Assembly: GCA_019323195.1 (NCBI GenBank)
Contig: JAHWHQ010000099.1
Coordinates: forward strand, 1 to 13,980
Direction of reading: 5' to 3'
Length of the DNA stretch: 13,980 nt
Source of the DNA: Candidatus Woesearchaeota archaeon
GTDB lineage: Archaea > Nanobdellota > Nanobdellia > Woesearchaeales > JACPBV01
Shown: piece by piece, positions 1 through 5,312 of the stretch
Layout of the letters: the number at the start of each line of letters is the position of its first letter
Position numbering within the stretch: the stretch's first letter is position 1
Position numbers and translations under genes: made by a program
The notes under the pieces: model-generated
Database searches by the model: none
The model's input: only the letters and a program-made list of their open reading frames with translations
What the model was told of the DNA's origin: nothing

Positions 1-572
1 CTTAACGGCAATATGCTTTTGATGTTGCTGATCATCTCAGGGCCGTCTTTGAACAGGTAAAATAATGTGAAGACCATGACAAAGAAGTTGAGGATAAATT
101 TAGGTATCGAAAAGATAAGGTTTGATGCGCTGTCAGCGACATAGGATGTCACCTTCTCAATCGTATTCTCCATGTGGTACTTTACCTTTGGCTCATCCAG
201 GAAATTTCCTATATAGCTGATAAGGCCGCATAACGGGTTGTTTTCAGGGCACTCCTTGAAGAACTTGCCTGCAGTCAGTAATTTCTGCTTTGACGTCAGA
301 TAGCTTACATAGGCTTCCCTTGTAAGGGTGTTCAGGACAAAGAATAACGGGACTAAGAGGATGATTATTATGAAAAAAGATACCAAAAGGGATGCTATAT
401 TCCTGTTCTTAACCTTTTTCTTTACCCAGATGTATAAAGGATAGAACAGGTAGCATAAGAAGATGCTTGCCAGCAAGGAGCCGATGAACGGCCTTATTAC
501 CAGGAATACAAGGCCTATCATCAATACAGTAAAAAGTACAAAAAAGTATCTCGAATAGTCCTCTCTTCTGAT
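1..572 (-). CDS. AI-2E family membrane transporter, 5' part (runs off the left edge)
   Basis: About 190 codons of an AI-2E (PF01594) family permease are present; the C-terminal half lies outside the window. Visible parts are two N-terminal membrane helices ending in the family's RPF(I/L) motif, a third helix near residues 48-65, a soluble segment with two close cysteines (ECPENNPLC), and a further helix followed by the family hallmark FYLFKDG. A few members (TqsA) export autoinducer-2, but most have other or unknown substrates, so no substrate is assigned. The start is unusual. The conserved N-terminus (RREDYSRYFF) lies upstream of the first standard start codons, TTG at 524 and ATG at 521. 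The frame is closed by TGA at 581-579. A Shine-Dalgarno GAGGTGA at 585-579 is followed after 6 nt by ATC at 572, which I take as a probable AUC start. The family call is firm; the start is not. Confidence 0.85.
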   Translation of the reverse strand, partial: MRREDYSRYFFVLFTVLMIGLVFLVIRPFIGSLLASIFLCYLFYPLYIWVKKKVKNRNIASLLVSFFIIIILLVPLFFVLNTLTREAYVSYLTSKQKLLTAGKFFKECPENNPLCGLISYIGNFLDEPKVKYHMENTIEKVTSYVADSASNLIFSIPKFILNFFVMVFTLFYLFKDGPEMISNIKSILPL

Positions 573-625
573 ATTAAATCACCTCTACTTTTTGGGTTAT
601 TGGGTTGTGCACTATACAGGGTTCA

Positions 626-641
626 CTAAAGTATATAAATC
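626..641 (-). promoter_or_regulatory. TATA box of the AI-2E permease gene
   Basis: Read on the minus strand this is GATTTATATAC, a good archaeal TATA box. A transcript starting about 25 bp downstream would have a leader of about 35 nt, long enough to include the GAGGTGA ribosome binding site at 585-579. It lies back to back with the promoter of the divergent phosphoesterase gene. Confidence 0.55.
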
Positions 642-648
642 TTGTGAA

Positions 649-661
649 AAAATATTTAAAA
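649..661 (+). promoter_or_regulatory. TATA box of the phosphoesterase gene
   Basis: The AT-rich box aatatttaaaa is centred about 28 bp before the ATG at 684. Transcription would start at or within a few bases of that codon, so the mRNA is probably leaderless, and no Shine-Dalgarno site is seen close to the ATG. Confidence 0.6.
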
Positions 662-683
662 GGAGCAGGGATACACTTATGTT

Positions 684-1400
684 ATGCAGATAGCTGAAGA
701 TATAGAAATCATTGACCTGGCTCTTTACCTGAAAAAGGACAATATCCTTGTATTGGCTGATACACATATAGGATATGAGGAGGCCCTGAATAAGCAGGGG
801 GTGCTTATCCCCAGGTTCCAGTTCAAGGAGATAGTCGAAAGGCTGGAGGCAGTACTGAGAAAGGCCGGAAAGCCAGATAAGATAATAATAAACGGGGATA
901 TAAAGCATGAGTTCGGGGCTATCTCTGAGCAGGAATGGAGGCATACCCTGAGGCTGCTTGATTTCCTGGGCAGACACTGCAGGGAGATTATCCTTGTCAA
1001 AGGAAACCATGATAATATCCTAGGGCCTATCGCAAGAAAGAGGGGTGTTAAGGTCCTGGAGAGTTATAGGGTTGATGGGGTGCTGGTTGTCCATGGGCAT
1101 AGGATCATTGGCAGGGATGAGCTGAAGGGCATTAAGACCATCATAATAGGGCATGAGCATCCTGCTGTCAGTGTCTGCGAAGGCGCAAGGGCAGAGCTGT
1201 TCAAATGCTTCCTTAAGGGAAAATGGAAGAACAGGACATTGATAGTGCAGCCGAGCTTTAACCTTGTCAGCGAGGGCACTGATGTGCTGAAGGAGAGGCT
1301 GCTGAGCCCTTTCCTGCAGCAGGAGCTTGGAAGCTTTGAGTGTTTTTTGGTGGGGGATGAGGTTTATGGGTTCGGGAAGCTGGAGAAACTAAGACCTTAA
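684..1400 (+). CDS. Calcineurin-like metallophosphoesterase (archaeal COG1407 / ICC-like type)
   Basis: A 238-residue cytoplasmic phosphoesterase. The metal-binding motifs of the calcineurin-like fold (PF00149) are in order: ADTHIG (Asp26, His28), NGDIKHE (Asp72), KGNHDN (Asn108, His109), VVHGHR (His137, His139) and IIGHEHP (His157, His159). The arrangement, short length and absence of a large cap match the archaeal COG1407 family (SbcD-related, TIGR00024-like), whose substrate is not settled; nucleic acid or nucleotide phosphoesters are plausible. ATG 684 is chosen because the ATG at 679 runs into a stop after four codons, while 684 sits the right distance from a TATA box. It ends 8 nt before the fumarase alpha gene and is probably co-transcribed with it, although no functional link between the two is obvious. 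Confidence 0.9.
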   Translation: MQIAEDIEIIDLALYLKKDNILVLADTHIGYEEALNKQGVLIPRFQFKEIVERLEAVLRKAGKPDKIIINGDIKHEFGAISEQEWRHTLRLLDFLGRHCREIILVKGNHDNILGPIARKRGVKVLESYRVDGVLVVHGHRIIGRDELKGIKTIIIGHEHPAVSVCEGARAELFKCFLKGKWKNRTLIVQPSFNLVSEGTDVLKERLLSPFLQQELGSFECFLVGDEVYGFGKLEKLRP

Positions 1401-1408
1401 CATGCAAG

Positions 1409-2296
1409 ATGAAACTTGAGAAAGCTATAGCAGAGCTGTACAAAAAAACTGCCACAATCATACCGGCAGATGTGGAAAGCAGCTTGAGGAGCGGTATGGC
1501 AAGTGAGAGAAAGAACTCTCTGGCTTATAGTATATTCTCGAATATGCTTAGGAATATCAATCTTGCAAAAGAGGGATCATTGCCCTTATGCCAGGATACA
1601 GGGGTTCCTGTGTTTTATGTGAGTGTTCCTATTGGCGTTTCCCATTATCGGGTGAGGCAGGCTATAATCAATGCTACAAGGAAGGCTACAATGGATATAC
1701 CTTTGAGGCCTAATGCAGTGGATGTGCTTGGTGAGGCTAATACAGGGGATAATGTCGGCCTGGGCACTAAGAAGGAAGAGGTGCAGCAGCCGATAATCTA
1801 TATTGAGCAGTGGGACAGGGATCATATTAAGATAGATTTAATGCTTAAAGGAGGCGGCTCGGAGAACATCGGTGTGCAGTATAAGTTGCCGGACAAGGAG
1901 TTAGGGGCTGGCAGGGACATGGAAGGGGTTAAAAGATGCATAATCGATGCTGTTTTTAAGGCGCAGGGCAAGGGATGCCCGCCGTATATCTTGGGGGTGG
2001 CCATAGGAGGAAGCAAGGACCTGATTGCAAGAGAAAGCAAGAGGCAGCTGCTCAGGAGGATCGATGACACCAACGAGGATGATAGGCTTGCGGAGATGGA
2101 GGAAGGCCTTAAGGATAAGATAAACTCTTTGGGGATAGGGCCAGCAGGGCTTGGAGGGAAGACAACTGTCTTGGGCGTTAAGATAAAAACCCTGCACAGG
2201 CATCCTGCTTCATTCTTTGTTGATGTGTCGTTCATGTGCTGGGCGTGCAGGAGAGGGACATTGACCTGTAAGGGAGGTGATGCAGCATTAGGCTAG
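1409..2296 (+). CDS. Class I fumarate hydratase, alpha (N-terminal domain) subunit
   Basis: Encodes the [4Fe-4S]-binding subunit of a two-component class I fumarase or L(+)-tartrate dehydratase-like hydro-lyase, which interconverts fumarate and (S)-malate. Family signatures include LCQDTG (Cys61), LRPNAVDVL, KGGGSEN near 148-153, GKGCPP (Cys190), VAIGGSKD near 197-204 and a C-terminal FMCWACRRG. Cys61, Cys190 and Cys277 (or Cys280) are the likely cluster ligands. At 295 residues it has the usual length for a separate alpha subunit. The ATG at 1409 matches the usual N-terminus (MxLEKAI). No strong Shine-Dalgarno is seen, but the start lies only 8 nt after the upstream stop, which suggests translational coupling. 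Its 3' end overlaps my preferred start of the beta subunit. Fumarase is more likely than tartrate dehydratase, but sequence alone does not decide. Confidence 0.92.
   Translation: MKLEKAIAELYKKTATIIPADVESSLRSGMASERKNSLAYSIFSNMLRNINLAKEGSLPLCQDTGVPVFYVSVPIGVSHYRVRQAIINATRKATMDIPLRPNAVDVLGEANTGDNVGLGTKKEEVQQPIIYIEQWDRDHIKIDLMLKGGGSENIGVQYKLPDKELGAGRDMEGVKRCIIDAVFKAQGKGCPPYILGVAIGGSKDLIARESKRQLLRRIDDTNEDDRLAEMEEGLKDKINSLGIGPAGLGGKTTVLGVKIKTLHRHPASFFVDVSFMCWACRRGTLTCKGGDAALG
2271..2289 (+). promoter_or_regulatory. Ribosome binding site and probable AUU start of fumarase beta
   Basis: AGGGAGGTGA at 2271-2280 is the strongest Shine-Dalgarno in the window and lies inside the alpha coding sequence. 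The codon at productive distance (6 nt) in the beta frame is ATT at 2287. The nearby ATG at 2280 is in the wrong frame and stops after three codons. TTG at 2305 is in frame but 24 nt from the site and would delete conserved residues. Confidence 0.5.
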
Positions 2297-2856
2297 GCCT
2301 GCCTTTGCGTGAGGCAGATATAAGGACATTGAAGGCGGGGGATAAGGTTGAGTTAAGCGGAACTATCTTTACTGCAAGGGATAAGGCCCATCTTTATCTT
2401 TTGGGATGTGATGAGATGAAGGATAAGCTGTCAGGAGGCGTTGTCTATCACTGCGGGCCTATCATTCAGAAAGGTGACCCTGGAATAAGGATAATATCTG
2501 CAGGGCCTACTACAAGCGAGAGGATGAGCCTGTATGCTCCTCAGCTGCTTAAAAAATACAGGATAAGGGCGATGATAGGGAAAGGCGGGATGGACAGCGA
2601 TACGCTGGATGCAATGGAGAGATACGGCTGCGTCTATCTTGCCGCTGTAGGAGGGGCGGGGGCCTTGATTGCCGCTTCTGTCAGGAAGGTTGTTAATGTG
2701 TATAAGGAGGAGTTCGGCATGCCTGAGGCTATCTATGCGCTGGAGGTCAGGGATATGCCCCTTATAGTTGCGATGGATGCCAAGGGAAATAGTATTTATG
2801 AGAATGTTCTTAGGATTTCTGGTGTTAACATGGATAGGATATTTACTGGAAGTTAG
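2287..2856 (+). CDS. Class I fumarate hydratase, beta (C-terminal domain) subunit
   Basis: The partner of the preceding gene; alpha and beta together form the active class I fumarase. Motifs are GTIFTARDKAH, YHCGPI, SAGPTTSERM and IGKGGM, all typical of the beta domain (PF05683), which supplies part of the substrate site. Conventional start calling gives TTG 2305 and 183 residues. That removes the conserved beginning of the family (RLxLPLRExDI), which is encoded without interruption from 2281. The only codon in that segment at proper distance from the strong Shine-Dalgarno is ATT 2287, so I annotate an AUU start and 189 residues. This gives a 10-nt overlap with the alpha gene and tight coupling. 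The enzyme assignment is secure; the start awaits N-terminal peptide data. Confidence 0.9.
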   Translation: MRLGLPLREADIRTLKAGDKVELSGTIFTARDKAHLYLLGCDEMKDKLSGGVVYHCGPIIQKGDPGIRIISAGPTTSERMSLYAPQLLKKYRIRAMIGKGGMDSDTLDAMERYGCVYLAAVGGAGALIAASVRKVVNVYKEEFGMPEAIYALEVRDMPLIVAMDAKGNSIYENVLRISGVNMDRIFTGS

Positions 2857-2887
2857 ATATTGCCTTTTTGATATATATCTTGTATAA

Positions 2888-2903
2888 TAAAAATATATTT
2901 ATA
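2888..2903 (+). promoter_or_regulatory. TATA box of the orphan gene at 2927
   Basis: The box aaaatatatttata is centred about 30 bp before the ATG at 2927, which fits leaderless transcription from that codon and argues against the upstream in-frame TTG at 2906. The T-rich run just before it (2863-2880) may end the fumarase transcript. Confidence 0.5.
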
Positions 2904-2926
2904 GTTTGATATTATTCTATTTGGAA

Positions 2927-3382
2927 ATGGTTCAAACTATTACTAATTATACATCAAATCTTCCAAAAATGATGTCTTTTTTGCTTCGTAGGAAAGGTTG
3001 GAATATTTCTACTTATCAAAACAGAGATGAAACAGGTAATTGGAGGAATATAGAAAATAAAGTAAATGATCCAGATAATAGTAAACCTGTTGGTTCATTA
3101 AAGTATAATAACATAAAATATCTATTGGAACCTGGGGAAAAAGGAAAACAAGAAAGAATTAACCTTGATGGTAAACTTTATGATCGGGGAACAATTCTTC
3201 TGGAAAGGTGGTATGTAACCTTTTCTTCGTTAGGAAAGTCTTCTTCAGGAGGACAGGAAACTTCAACAAAGGTTATAAAAGTCATCCCTTATTATGATTT
3301 TCTGAAAATAGTTGGAGAGATTTTGGGATATGGTGTATCAAGAAAGAATCTAAAAGCGGTAGCAGCTAATCAAATAGGTTAG
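2927..3382 (+). CDS. Uncharacterised AT-rich orphan protein
   Basis: I do not recognise this 151-residue protein. It has no membrane helix, signal peptide, cysteine or metal motif. It is polar and charged, with an N-terminal segment that could form a basic helix (MMSFLLRRKGW), a middle with many Asn, Lys and Gly, and a C-terminal part that looks like a small mixed alpha/beta domain (YVTFSSLG, VIKVIPYYDFLKIVGEIL). The start is ATG 2927, placed by the TATA box; TTG 2906 would add seven residues. Base composition is visibly richer in A and T than the flanking genes, and its arginine codons mix CGT, CGG, AGA and AGG whereas neighbours use mainly AGG. It stands alone between the fumarase genes and convergent sepF. 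Recent acquisition is possible. It is very likely a real gene, since it has its own promoter and an open frame with protein-like composition. Confidence 0.6.
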   Translation: MVQTITNYTSNLPKMMSFLLRRKGWNISTYQNRDETGNWRNIENKVNDPDNSKPVGSLKYNNIKYLLEPGEKGKQERINLDGKLYDRGTILLERWYVTFSSLGKSSSGGQETSTKVIKVIPYYDFLKIVGEILGYGVSRKNLKAVAANQIG

Positions 3383-3424
3383 TAAATATAACCCTTCTAA
3401 TAAAAAGAATAAAAACTTTTTCTA
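3383..3424. terminator. Convergent intergenic region with T/A tracts
   Basis: This 42-bp spacer between the orphan gene (+) and sepF (-) is almost all A and T. It contains an A-run plus T-run (aaaaactttttct) that gives a U-tract in both directions. Archaeal transcription commonly ends at such tracts, so it may terminate both genes. Confidence 0.35.
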
Positions 3425-3910
3425 TCAATAAGTCTCTATCCTTGGCTCTGAATCATCATCAGGGGAAAATTCATCACTGGGCATCTCTTCAGAGCTGTAT
3501 TCAGTGACCTCTTCACTCCTTTTACTTGGCATCTCTTCATATTTTTTTGCCCTGTGGATCCTTGCGAAAGAAGGGACAGCCGCAATCCAGTCATCACCGA
3601 AGCCTGCTATGTCGCCTTCTATGGCATCACATGTCTTCTTCAGCTTGTTGATGGCCCTTTTCAGCTCTACAAGGTCCTTTTCCTTTAATGCCTTGATATT
3701 GATTAAAGCTATAGTCCTGCCGTTCCTTAAGGCGTCCAGTATCTGCTTGATAGACTCAAAATCCTGAAGGACAAAAGGCCGCACTGTAATCTTGGACTCG
3801 CTGACCTTTTTTTCAGAACCTAACTCAACATACCCTTCCTCTTCAGCATCTTTCAGTACCCTGGAGGTCTCTCCTCCCATAGCATCTTTAACCTTTGAAA
3901 AAAAACCCAT
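3425..3910 (-). CDS. sepF: SepF-like cell division protein
   Basis: A 161-residue archaeal SepF homologue (PF04472), the protein that anchors FtsZ to the membrane in many archaea. The start MGFFSKVKDAMGG resembles the short amphipathic membrane-targeting helix of SepF. The core (about 37-120) has the expected order: a beta strand (SKITVRPF), an acidic helix, NGRTIALINI, a helix with many lysines, then CDAIEGDIAGFGDDWIAAVPSF. A low-complexity acidic tail (about 125-161) repeats EEMPS at 125-129 and 141-145. A longer reading frame reaches 4012, but ATG 3910 is the start. It has a GGAGGGTG site six bases upstream, the extension would cross the promoter repeats, and only this choice places the targeting helix at the N-terminus. 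FtsZ is not in the window. The gene stands alone, divergent from the ZPR1-like gene, with unusually structured upstream DNA. Confidence 0.85.
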   Translation of the reverse strand: MGFFSKVKDAMGGETSRVLKDAEEEGYVELGSEKKVSESKITVRPFVLQDFESIKQILDALRNGRTIALINIKALKEKDLVELKRAINKLKKTCDAIEGDIAGFGDDWIAAVPSFARIHRAKKYEEMPSKRSEEVTEYSSEEMPSDEFSPDDDSEPRIETY

Positions 3911-3947
3911 TTTAGACACCCTCCTTGAATCAGTTACTATGATGAAA

Positions 3948-3963
3948 TGCTGATAAATCAGCA
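3948..3963. promoter_or_regulatory. Inverted repeat between the TATA box and start site of sepF
   Basis: TGCTGA-TAAA-TCAGCA is a perfect inverted repeat with 6-bp arms. It lies between the sepF TATA box (3973-3966) and the start expected near 3945, a position where a bound repressor would block the promoter. Confidence 0.45.
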
Positions 3964-3965
3964 GA

Positions 3966-3973
3966 TATATAAA
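3966..3973 (-). promoter_or_regulatory. sepF: TATA box of sepF
   Basis: TTTATATA on the minus strand. It predicts a transcript start near 3945 and a leader of about 35 nt that includes the GGAGGGTG ribosome binding site just before ATG 3910. Its upstream edge touches the repeat array at 3973-4029. Confidence 0.6.
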
Positions 3974-4029
3974 CTTTACGTTTTTATGAAAAACGTAAAG
4001 TGTTGTACCCAATACTTTGCGTTTTTATG
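3973..4029. repeat. Alternating half-site array upstream of sepF
   Basis: Three copies of the 13-bp unit ACTTTRCGTTTTT alternate in orientation. Copy 1 is at 3973-3985 (+), copy 2 at 3989-4001 (-) and copy 3 at 4014-4026 (+, one mismatch). Copies 1 and 2 form a perfect 13-bp-arm palindrome around a 3-bp centre (ATG). Copies 2 and 3 form a second inverted repeat separated by 12 bp. The array directly abuts the sepF TATA box and covers its BRE position, so it looks like an operator for a regulator of sepF. Confidence 0.6.
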
Positions 4030-4094
4030 GTCTTTAGCGGGTCCTATATATGCTTACAAATGGGTTCATTCCTTGGTTAGCATAATAGCCTTCT

Positions 4095-4140
4095 TGTGTT
4101 TATGGGGTTTGTAACTTTAAACCGAAACACATAAAAATAT
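4095..4140 (+). promoter_or_regulatory. Promoter of the ZPR1-like gene with nested inverted repeats
   Basis: TGTGTTT (4095-4101) pairs with AAACACA (4125-4131), and inside it GGTTT (4106-4110) pairs with AAACC (4119-4123). The TATA-like stretch cataaaaatatt follows directly, at about 20-30 bp before ATG 4160, consistent with a leaderless or very short leader. The repeats sit where an activator or BRE-blocking factor would bind. Their function is not known. Confidence 0.4.
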
Positions 4141-4159
4141 TATTGCTCTCTTGAGGTTT

Positions 4160-4684
4160 ATGACGGAGAATCAGGAAGAGCTGGCTGGTGAGGTCTGCCC
4201 TATGTGCAGGAACAAGACGTTAACCCTTTCTGAGGCGGAGAGGGAGGTGCCTTATTTTGGGAAGGTTTACCTGTTTTCTATGAGCTGTTCCAGCTGCAAC
4301 TATCATAAGGCTGATGTGGAGTGTATTGACAAGAATGAGCCTTCTAAGTATACGTTTGAGATAACCTCTGAGGAGGATATGAAGGTGAGGGTGATCAAGA
4401 GCTCGGAAGCGACCATCAAGATACCCCATATAACAACTATAACTCCGGGGCCTGCTTCCAACGGATATGTGACTAATATTGAGGGGATATTCAGCAGGGT
4501 CAAGAAACAGGTCGAGGTCGCAAGGGACACGGCAGAAGACAGTGAAGATAAGAAGAAGGCGAAGAATATGCTCAAGAAAATAACAAAGATAATGTGGGGA
4601 AGGCAGAACCAGAAGATAATCATCGAGGACCCTTCAGGCAATTCTGCCATAATCAGCGACAAGGCTGTCAAGGGAAAGCTGTGA
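4160..4684 (+). CDS. ZPR1-related zinc finger protein (archaeal type)
   Basis: A 174-residue protein with one ZPR1-type domain, a family found in archaea and eukaryotes (TIGR00340-like). A Cys4 zinc finger is formed by CPMC (Cys13, Cys16) and CSSC (Cys43, Cys46). It is followed by the beta-rich ZPR1 core (DVECIDKNEPSKYTFEI, RVIKSSEATIKIPHI, ITPGPASNGYVTNIEGI) and a charged helical region (about 117-150). Eukaryotic ZPR1 binds translation factor eEF1A and acts in its folding; the archaeal role is untested. ATG 4160 is preferred over TTG 4151 on promoter spacing and because the family begins shortly before the first CxxC. It is divergent from sepF. A G/C-rich hairpin lies 10 bp after its stop. 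Confidence 0.85.
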   Translation: MTENQEELAGEVCPMCRNKTLTLSEAEREVPYFGKVYLFSMSCSSCNYHKADVECIDKNEPSKYTFEITSEEDMKVRVIKSSEATIKIPHITTITPGPASNGYVTNIEGIFSRVKKQVEVARDTAEDSEDKKKAKNMLKKITKIMWGRQNQKIIIEDPSGNSAIISDKAVKGKL

Positions 4685-4693
4685 AATAAAAAT

Positions 4694-4713
4694 CCCACGC
4701 CCCAAGGGTGGGG
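4694..4713 (+). terminator. GC-rich stem-loop after the ZPR1-like gene
   Basis: CCCACGCCCCAAGGGTGGGG can fold into a stem with a CAA loop, one G-T wobble and one mismatch. It lies in otherwise AT-rich DNA and is flanked by two copies of AAATAAAAAT (4684-4693 and 4724-4733). It may end or stabilise the upstream transcript. No long T-run follows, so terminator function is uncertain. Confidence 0.35.
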
Positions 4714-4728
4714 TATTTACAACAAATA

Positions 4729-4743
4729 AAAATATATTTAAAG
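4729..4743 (+). promoter_or_regulatory. TATA box of the apt-mtnP operon
   Basis: The box aaatatatttaaagg predicts a transcript start near 4764, leaving a leader of about 25 nt that carries GGAGGGGTG six bases before ATG 4790. No separate promoter is seen before mtnP. Confidence 0.6.
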
Positions 4744-4789
4744 GAGCTCTTTTTATCTTACTCTTATTGTTCATGGAGGGGTGTTAATC

Positions 4790-5311
4790 ATGGATCTGAA
4801 ATCTAAGATAAGGACTGTGCCGCACTGGCCGATAGAAGGCGTTATGTTCAGGGATATAACTACCTTATTGCAGGACGGTGAGGCGTTCAGGCAGGCGTGT
4901 GATGAGATGTATGGCAGGTATAAGGATGAGAAGATAGATGTTGTTGTAGGCCTGGAGGCAAGGGGCTTTATCTTCGGGTCTGTGCTTGCCTATAAGCTGG
5001 GGGTGGGGTTTGTTCCCATAAGGAAGAAGGGAAAGCTGCCTTCCGAGACAACCTCGCATACATACCAGAAGGAATACGGGCCTGATACCATCGAGATACA
5101 TACAGACGCAATAAGAAAGGGGGATAAGGTCCTGGTTGTGGATGACCTGATAGCTACAGGAGGGACATGCGCTGCAGCGACAGCCCTGATTGAAAAGTTA
5201 GGCGGGGAGATAGTCGAGTGCGCTTTTGTCATAGACCTTCCAGACCTGAAGGGGAAGGACAAGCTTAAGGGATATAAGATATTTACTATGATGGAGTTCG
5301 AGGGTGATTGA
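4790..5311 (+). CDS. apt: Adenine phosphoribosyltransferase (bacterial type)
   Basis: A cytoplasmic enzyme of 173 residues, the usual length, that condenses adenine with PRPP to give AMP and pyrophosphate. Diagnostic segments are VPHWPIEGVMFRDITTLL near the N-terminus, GLEARGFIFG (54-63), VPIRKKGKLP (75-84) and the PRPP-binding loop VVDDLIATGGT (116-126). This is the bacterial/eukaryotic Apt form, not the divergent archaeal one. The in-frame GTG at 4781 is part of the ribosome binding site, so ATG 4790 is the start. Its stop lies one base before the mtnP ATG, making a two-gene operon in which MtnP releases adenine and Apt recaptures it. This pairing strongly supports a role in recycling methylthioadenosine (MTA). 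Confidence 0.93.
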   Translation: MDLKSKIRTVPHWPIEGVMFRDITTLLQDGEAFRQACDEMYGRYKDEKIDVVVGLEARGFIFGSVLAYKLGVGFVPIRKKGKLPSETTSHTYQKEYGPDTIEIHTDAIRKGDKVLVVDDLIATGGTCAAATALIEKLGGEIVECAFVIDLPDLKGKDKLKGYKIFTMMEFEGD

Positions 5312-5312
5312 G

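Noticed and set aside
612..1010. 132-codon open frame on the minus strand
   Set aside because: It lies opposite the phosphoesterase gene, whose metal motifs are clear. The predicted protein has no family features and there is no promoter or ribosome site. Similar antisense frames opposite fumarase alpha, the ZPR1-like gene, mtnP, mtnA, metK, nrdR and nrdD were dropped for the same reason.
2240..2310. Frameshift splitting a single fused fumarase gene
   Set aside because: Alpha and beta are commonly separate genes in archaea. Alpha ends at a normal length, and a strong ribosome site serves the beta gene.
3911..4012. N-terminal extension of sepF to 195 residues
   Set aside because: The extension crosses the TATA box and inverted repeats, lacks the family N-terminus, and ATG 3910 has an excellent ribosome binding site.
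3973..4029. CRISPR-like repeats
   Set aside because: There are only three short copies in alternating orientation with 3- and 12-bp spacers, which fits an operator and not a CRISPR array.
4030..4095. Possible tRNA-like segment containing GGGTTCATTCC
   Set aside because: The T-loop-like string is isolated. No acceptor stem, anticodon arm or D-arm pairing could be found around it.
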